In this document: positions 5,799 to 10,141 of the stretch, piece after piece
Numbering within the stretch: position 1 is the stretch's first letter
Layout of the letters: every line of letters starts with the position of its first letter
Assembly (NCBI GenBank): GCA_964556785.1
Contig: CAZKXM010000068.1
Coordinates: 1-10,141, forward strand
Length of the DNA: 10,141 nt
Direction: 5' to 3'
DNA from: CAG-1031 sp964556785
GTDB taxonomy: Bacteria; Bacteroidota; Bacteroidia; Bacteroidales; Muribaculaceae
Position numbers and translations under genes: made by a program
The notes under the pieces: model-generated
Seen by the model: only the letters and a program-made list of their open reading frames with translations
The model's database searches: none
Told to the model about the DNA's origin: nothing

Positions 5799-6839
5799 AT
5801 GAGAAATTTCCTTTTTGCTGCAGCAGCCGTCGTGACACTTTCGGCCTGCTTCAAAACCGGCTCCACTTCGCCCTACACACTCACAGTTCCGCTCGACGCC
5901 GAAGATAACAACACCGTGGCCTACCTTGTTAATTTTGACAGCGGTGAGAAGATCGACTCGGCGCTGGTGGAGAACGGCGAAGTTGTGTTTCGCGGAGGTA
6001 TCGAAAAGCCGGTGATGGCTCGTGTGATCCTCAACGGCACAAACCTCGGCACATTCATTCTCGAAAAAGGGGATCTGACACTCGACCGTACCAAAAGGCT
6101 CGCCACCGGTGGCGAACTCAACGCACGCCTCAACCAGATATCGGATTCGGTTGACTATTACGAAACAACCTACCGCAATCTTGGCTATGCCGACTCGCTG
6201 CAACGCGAAGCTCTCAGCAACCGCTTCGATGCCTTCCAGTCGCGCATCATCAAGGAAAACTCCGACAACCCTATAGGCCTTTACTATTTTCTGCAAAGCG
6301 CCTACGACATGCCCGATCTCAAGACCTTCAACGCTGCCATAGCCAACTATCCCGCGTTTGAATCGAGCAAGCATGTGGAGGAGCTCCGGGGATCGTTCAC
6401 CGCGAAAGAGGCCACATCGCCAGGCCACAAGTTTACCGACTTCACCGGCTACAGCAAGGAAAATCCCGATTCAACCGTCAGCTTCAGCAGCTATGTGGGC
6501 CAAGGCAAGTGGACTGTGGTCGACTTTTGGGCAAGCTGGTGTGCTCCCTGTATGCGCGAGATCAAGGTGATCAAGGAACTCTATAAGGAATATGGACCCA
6601 AAGGGCTCGACGTTGTGGGTGTGGCCGTGTGGGACGACCCTGAGAACACCCTTCAGGCCATAAAGGATCAGGAAATTCCATGGAATCAGGTGATCAACAC
6701 CCAGACAACGGCCACCAAGCTTTATGGCATAATGGGCATCCCTTGCATTCTGCTGCTCGATCCTCAGGGCAACATCGTGGCGCGTGATCTCCGCGACGAA
6801 GACCTGCGCAAAGCCGTTGCCGACGCTTTAGCGGAATAA
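5799..6839 (+). CDS. TlpA/ResA-like thioredoxin-fold lipoprotein, 346 aa
   Basis: Envelope thiol-disulfide oxidoreductase typical of Bacteroidetes. The N-terminus MRNFLFAAAAVVTLSAC is a lipoprotein signal with C17 as the lipidated residue. Residues about 25-125 look like the beta-rich DUF4369-type domain common before TlpA domains in this phylum, and about 125-205 is a helical linker. From about 210 comes the AhpC/TSA-thioredoxin domain with the active site WC248APC251 in VDFWASWCAPC. The cis-proline loop is GIPC: P315 followed by C316, where this family more often has His, Thr or Glu. A third cysteine beside the active site could change redox potential or form a mixed disulfide. The partner and substrate are unknown; reduction of periplasmic proteins or cytochrome c maturation are possibilities. 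The 3' end overlaps nadE by 12 bp on the opposite strand. Confidence 0.88.
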   Translation: MRNFLFAAAAVVTLSACFKTGSTSPYTLTVPLDAEDNNTVAYLVNFDSGEKIDSALVENGEVVFRGGIEKPVMARVILNGTNLGTFILEKGDLTLDRTKRLATGGELNARLNQISDSVDYYETTYRNLGYADSLQREALSNRFDAFQSRIIKENSDNPIGLYYFLQSAYDMPDLKTFNAAIANYPAFESSKHVEELRGSFTAKEATSPGHKFTDFTGYSKENPDSTVSFSSYVGQGKWTVVDFWASWCAPCMREIKVIKELYKEYGPKGLDVVGVAVWDDPENTLQAIKDQEIPWNQVINTQTTATKLYGIMGIPCILLLDPQGNIVARDLRDEDLRKAVADALAE

Positions 6840-8735
6840 CCACGAGGCCGCCGAGGCATCAGAAGGCATGCGCCAGTCGCCGCGTGGCGACAGACTAATG
6901 CTGCCCACCTTAGGGCCGTCGGGCAGACATGAGCGCTTGAACTGCTGGCTGAAGAACCGGCGGATAAACGTGTTGAGCCATCGGCGTATCTCATCGTCGG
7001 GATACTCGTCGGGGCTGAACGCCTTGCGCGCGAGCATGAAGATGCGCTCAGGGGTGAACCCGTAGCGGATCATATAGTAAAGGAAAAAATCGTGCAGCTC
7101 ATAGGGGCCCACAAGGTCCTCCGTGCGCTGCGATATCGTGCCGTCGGCACTCGCGGGAAGCAGCTCGGGGCTCACAGGAGTGTCGAGAATGTCGAGCAAC
7201 ACCCGGCGCAGCTCGCTTTCAGGCCCGGCGGTCATCGCAAACCATCTCACCAGCCATTTCACAAGTGTTTTGGGGACTCCGGCATTGACGCCATACATCG
7301 ACATGTGGTCGCCGTTATAAGTAGCCCAGCCGAGAGCCAGTTCCGACAGGTCGCCCGTGCCAAGCACAATTCCTCCCGTCTGGTTGGCTATATCCATCAA
7401 CAGAAGCGTGCGCTGCCGGGCCTGCGAGTTCTCATAGGTGACGTCGTGCACCTGGGGATCATGCCCTATATCGGCAAAATGCTTCATCACGGCATCGCCG
7501 ATCGGAATTTCACGGATTGTCACGCCGAGAAGCTCCATCAGTCTGACAGCATTGGAGTGGGTGCGCCCCGTGGTGCCGAAGCCGGGCATGGTCACACCGA
7601 TAATACCCTTTCGGTCGAGCTTCAGCCTGTCGAAGGTGCGGGCCGCCACAAGCAATGCGAGTGTCGAGTCGAGGCCTCCGGAAATTCCCACAGTCAGACT
7701 CCGACAGTTGATAAAGTCGAGGCGCCGTGCCAGTCCGGCCGTCTGAATATTGATAATTTCTGCGCAACGCTCGTCGATCTCCGCATCATCGTCAGGCACA
7801 AACGGGCGGGGACGCACCTGGCGGTAACGCAGGTCGCTCTCCCCTTCGGCATGATCCTGCGGAGCGGGGGGACATTGTACAGCCCCGGTGTTGCGCGCAC
7901 AGTCGGCAAAGGTGGTGATGTGCATGCGGTCGTGGCGCAGAGCCTCGATGTCAACATCAGCTATCGCAGTCACCCCGTCGGTTTGCCAGCGTCTGGCACA
8001 CTCGAGCATAGTGCCGTTTTCGGCAATCATGGCCTTTCCGTCAAACACCAGATCGGTCGACGACTCTCCATAGCCCGCTCCGGCATATAGGTAGGCACAC
8101 AGGCAGCGGGCCGACTGCTGTTTAACCAGAGCTTTCAGATATGAGAATTTGCCGATCAGATCATCTGATGCCGACAGGTTGCATACAACCTCCGCTCCGC
8201 TGAGCGCCATCTCAACCGACGGTGGCTGCGGCACCCACAGATCCTCGCAGATCTCCACACCGACATTTACACCGTGACAGGGATACACTCCGCATGTTCC
8301 GGCATTGCCGAACTTTGTAGGGGCCTCAGTGCCGGGAGCGAGCGGAGTCCACCAGCGGCGTTCATAAAACTCGTTGTAGTTAGGCACGTAGGTCTTTGCC
8401 GTCAGACGCACCTCGCCGCCCCCTACAAAAGCCGCGCAGTTGAGCAGCCCCACCGGGCTCCGCAGCGGCAAACCGACTATGAAGCAAACATTCAGGCTGC
8501 GCGAACGGCCGATGAGTTCCTCAAGCGCTTTCTCGGCAGCATCGAGCAGAGTGCGCGAATGAAACAGGTCGCCGCAGGTATAGGCCGTCAGACCGCACTC
8601 AGGAAACACGGCAAGTTCCACACCTTCGCGTTCGAGACGCTCAAGCGCCTCCACTGTCTGCGAAAGGTTGAACGCCACATCTGCCACATTGACACGCGGA
8701 GCAACCGCCGCAACCCTCAGAAAACCTGACTTCAT
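6828..8735 (-). CDS. nadE: Glutamine-dependent NAD+ synthetase
   Basis: Cytoplasmic two-domain enzyme that makes NAD+ from deamido-NAD+ and ATP, with ammonia taken from glutamine. The N-terminal nitrilase-type glutaminase (about 1-290) has the full triad: E46 in FPECGLTAY, K114 in TAKTYVPNYNEFYERRWW, and C163 in GVEICEDLW. The C-terminal synthetase has the P-loop SGGLDS at 352-357 and the TGDLSELALGWATYNGDHMSMYGVN block. The length of 635 aa fits the long glutamine-using form and rules out the short ammonia-only NadE. The ATG at 8733-8735 gives the standard N-terminus. A -7 box 26 nt upstream predicts a short leader. It stands alone, convergent with the TlpA-like gene and divergent from clpB. 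Confidence 0.97.
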   Translation of the reverse strand: MKSGFLRVAAVAPRVNVADVAFNLSQTVEALERLEREGVELAVFPECGLTAYTCGDLFHSRTLLDAAEKALEELIGRSRSLNVCFIVGLPLRSPVGLLNCAAFVGGGEVRLTAKTYVPNYNEFYERRWWTPLAPGTEAPTKFGNAGTCGVYPCHGVNVGVEICEDLWVPQPPSVEMALSGAEVVCNLSASDDLIGKFSYLKALVKQQSARCLCAYLYAGAGYGESSTDLVFDGKAMIAENGTMLECARRWQTDGVTAIADVDIEALRHDRMHITTFADCARNTGAVQCPPAPQDHAEGESDLRYRQVRPRPFVPDDDAEIDERCAEIINIQTAGLARRLDFINCRSLTVGISGGLDSTLALLVAARTFDRLKLDRKGIIGVTMPGFGTTGRTHSNAVRLMELLGVTIREIPIGDAVMKHFADIGHDPQVHDVTYENSQARQRTLLLMDIANQTGGIVLGTGDLSELALGWATYNGDHMSMYGVNAGVPKTLVKWLVRWFAMTAGPESELRRVLLDILDTPVSPELLPASADGTISQRTEDLVGPYELHDFFLYYMIRYGFTPERIFMLARKAFSPDEYPDDEIRRWLNTFIRRFFSQQFKRSCLPDGPKVGSISLSPRGDWRMPSDASAASWLFR

Positions 8736-8761
8736 AAGCTCTTGTTGATTTTGTTTGACGA

Positions 8762-8769
8762 CAAAGATA
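8762..8769 (-). promoter_or_regulatory. -7 promoter element of nadE (TATCTTTG)
   Basis: The minus strand reads TATCTTTG, a full TAnnTTTG match, 26 nt before the nadE ATG, so a leader of about 22 nt is expected. The -33 position 20 nt upstream reads TTAG, the same tetramer seen at that place before tilS. A TTTG is present but 25 nt away. Confidence 0.6.
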
Positions 8770-8798
8770 ATGAATTTTTGCCGCGGGCTCTAACCAAA

Positions 8799-8814
8799 TT
8801 GGCACGTGATTTGT
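8799..8814 (+). promoter_or_regulatory. Sigma-54-like -24/-12 element upstream of clpB
   Basis: TTGGCACG (8799-8806), four bases, then TTGT (8811-8814) follows the sigma-54 pattern TGGCACG-N4-TTGC with correct spacing. The single departure is T for C in the -12 GC. Transcription would start near 8826, 28 nt before the ATG at 8854. No good TAnnTTTG box is seen in front of clpB, which supports a non-primary promoter. A single-site match found by eye remains uncertain, and no activator site was identified. Confidence 0.4.
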
Positions 8815-8853
8815 TAAAATACTGAACATAACATTTCAACTAACAGCATAATC

Positions 8854-10141
8854 ATGAATTTCAACAATTTTACCATCAAGTCACAGGAGGCCATCCAGAA
8901 GGCTGTCGAGCTTACCCGTAACTCGGGCTCTCAGGCAGTTGAGCCGGTCCACCTGCTCAAAGGCGTGATGACCGAGGGAGAAGCTCTGATGCAGTTCATC
9001 TTTTCGAAGGTGGGCGCCAATGCCGGCATGATCGCTCAGCTTGTTGACCGTGACATTGCCTCGCAGCCCAAGGTTTCGGGCGGTGAGCCCTATCTGAGCC
9101 GCAGCTCAAACGATGTGCTTCAGAAGGCTCTCGACATCGCCAAGAAGCAGGGCGACGAATATGTCACCCTGGAGGCAATGCTCCTTGCAATCTTCGCCAT
9201 CAATTCGCCTGCATCGACCATCCTCAAGGATGCCGGACTGAGCGAACGCGATCTCCAGAGCGCCATCGCCGAGCTCCGTCAGGGAAAGAAAGCAACCGAC
9301 CAGAGCGCTGAGGAAAGCTATCAGGCTCTGTCAAAATATGCCATCAATCTCAACGAACGCGCCCGTCAGGGCAAGCTCGACCCGGTGATCGGCCGTGACG
9401 ACGAGATCCGCCGCGTGCTCCAGATCCTCTCGCGACGCACCAAGAACAACCCGATGCTCATCGGCGAGCCGGGTACCGGTAAAACCGCCATTGCCGAGGG
9501 GCTCGCCCAGCGAATTGTGCGCGGCGATGTGCCTGAGAATCTGCGGTCGAAGCAGATCTTCTCGCTCGACATGGGCGCCCTTGTTGCCGGTGCAAAGTAT
9601 AAGGGCGAGTTTGAGGAACGCCTCAAGGCAATTGTCAACGAGGTTACCCAGAGCGACGGTGAAATCATTCTTTTCATCGATGAGATCCACACTCTTGTGG
9701 GTGCCGGAAAGGGTGAAGGCGCCATGGATGCCGCCAACATCCTCAAGCCTGCTCTGGCGCGCGGAGAGCTCCGCTCGATCGGCGCCACCACGCTCGACGA
9801 GTATCAGAAATACTTTGAGAAAGACAAAGCGCTCGAACGCCGTTTCCAGAAGGTGATGGTCAACGAGCCTGACGAAACATCAGCTATCGCGATTCTGCGA
9901 GGCCTGAAAGAACGCTATGAGAACCACCACAAGGTGCGTATCCGCGACGAGGCGATTATTGCCGCCGTCACTCTCTCAGAGCGCTATATCACCGACCGTT
10001 TCCTCCCCGACAAGGCGATCGACCTTGTTGACGAGGCTGCCTCAAAGCTCCGCCTTGAGATGGACTCCGTGCCTCAGGCACTCGAACGGCTCCTTTTTCC
10101 GCAACCCCGAAATCGGCGCCGACCTGCTGCAGCCCGACATG
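8854..10141 (+). CDS. clpB: ATP-dependent disaggregase ClpB, 5' part, runs off the window
   Basis: Hexameric AAA+ chaperone that, with DnaK, pulls polypeptides out of aggregates by threading. The N-domain (about 1-145) starts MNFNNFTIKSQEAIQKA. The first AAA+ domain has Walker A GEPGTGKT at 204-211, the pore-loop Tyr Y249 in GAKYKGEFEERL, Walker B D276/E277 in ILFIDEIHT, and the arginine-finger region ERRF at 328-331. ClpB proteins are about 860 aa, so roughly the first half is here. Sequence is ClpB-like up to about residue 411 (SVPQALE, 10086). The coiled-coil M-domain should follow, but the last 18 codons are Pro/Arg-rich and unlike ClpB. ClpA or ClpC are excluded by the N-domain and by the SVP lead into an M-domain. 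The start has no Shine-Dalgarno. It probably has a stress-responsive promoter of its own. Confidence 0.93.
   Translation, partial: MNFNNFTIKSQEAIQKAVELTRNSGSQAVEPVHLLKGVMTEGEALMQFIFSKVGANAGMIAQLVDRDIASQPKVSGGEPYLSRSSNDVLQKALDIAKKQGDEYVTLEAMLLAIFAINSPASTILKDAGLSERDLQSAIAELRQGKKATDQSAEESYQALSKYAINLNERARQGKLDPVIGRDDEIRRVLQILSRRTKNNPMLIGEPGTGKTAIAEGLAQRIVRGDVPENLRSKQIFSLDMGALVAGAKYKGEFEERLKAIVNEVTQSDGEIILFIDEIHTLVGAGKGEGAMDAANILKPALARGELRSIGATTLDEYQKYFEKDKALERRFQKVMVNEPDETSAIAILRGLKERYENHHKVRIRDEAIIAAVTLSERYITDRFLPDKAIDLVDEAASKLRLEMDSVPQALERLLFPQPRNRRRPAAARH
10087..10141 (+). other. Non-ClpB tail at the right edge, probable junction or assembly artefact
   Basis: Here the ClpB frame becomes LLFPQPRNRRRPAAARH, with no similarity to the M-domain helix that always follows SVPxxLD. 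The frame beginning at 10082 reads GSFFRNPEIGADLL, which looks like ordinary folded protein and faintly recalls the GSFFKNP motif of MurB, though too short to name. No single-base indel restores ClpB. A chimeric contig end is the simplest reading. Confidence 0.55.

Noticed and set aside
5703..6428. Minus-strand open frame of 241 codons over the TlpA-like gene
   Set aside because: Shadow of a gene with a lipoprotein signal and thioredoxin active site on the plus strand.
7092..8090. Plus-strand open frame of 332 codons inside nadE
   Set aside because: Antisense to nadE in a region where the glutaminase and synthetase motifs are intact; the translation shows no domain.
1..10141. CRISPR arrays, insertion sequences, att sites, toxin-antitoxin or defence genes
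   Set aside because: No tandem spaced repeats, transposase or integrase motifs, terminal inverted repeats or defence domains were seen; all genes but the lipoprotein fit housekeeping or common envelope families.

Overview
The window looks like an accessory-free stretch of a Bacteroidales genome. GC content is fairly high, and a family such as Muribaculaceae is a guess. Three things support this. Gene starts lack Shine-Dalgarno sequences, several genes have the Bacteroidetes -7 element TAnnTTTG just upstream, and the proteins (a TlpA-like lipoprotein reductase, an LSxC/LTSC-type lipoprotein, a SufT-like MIP18 protein, LpxH, glutamine-dependent NadE, ClpB) suit that phylum. All gene calls are by motif reading, with no database search.

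Layout. On the minus strand at the left are a DEDDh exonuclease (139-1005), an unrecognised small lipoprotein (1112-1603) and tilS (1712-3028). A divergent promoter region (3029-3130) leads on the plus strand into three overlapping genes: an AGCS amino-acid:cation symporter (3131-4474), a MIP18/SufT-like protein (4464-4784) and lpxH (4781-5554). A 244-base gap (5555-5798) is dense in structure. It holds weak hairpins after lpxH, a well-formed Bacteroidetes promoter, an approximately 90-nt candidate small RNA or leader ending in a strong intrinsic terminator, and a perfect 11-bp inverted repeat overlapping a second -7 box. Then comes a thioredoxin-fold lipoprotein of the TlpA type (5799-6839), convergent and overlapping by 12 bp with nadE on the minus strand (6828-8735). 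After a divergent gap carrying a sigma-54-like element, clpB begins (8854) and runs off the right edge.

The genes are mostly housekeeping: tRNA(Ile2) lysidine modification, lipid A synthesis, NAD synthesis, Fe-S maturation, envelope thiol chemistry and protein disaggregation. No mobile element, CRISPR array, tRNA, rRNA or defence system is visible. The best candidates for something undescribed are the promoter-to-terminator RNA at about 5652-5742, the run of near-leaderless promoters, and the sigma-54-like site in front of clpB. The last ~55 bases do not continue ClpB in any frame and look like an assembly or recombination junction.
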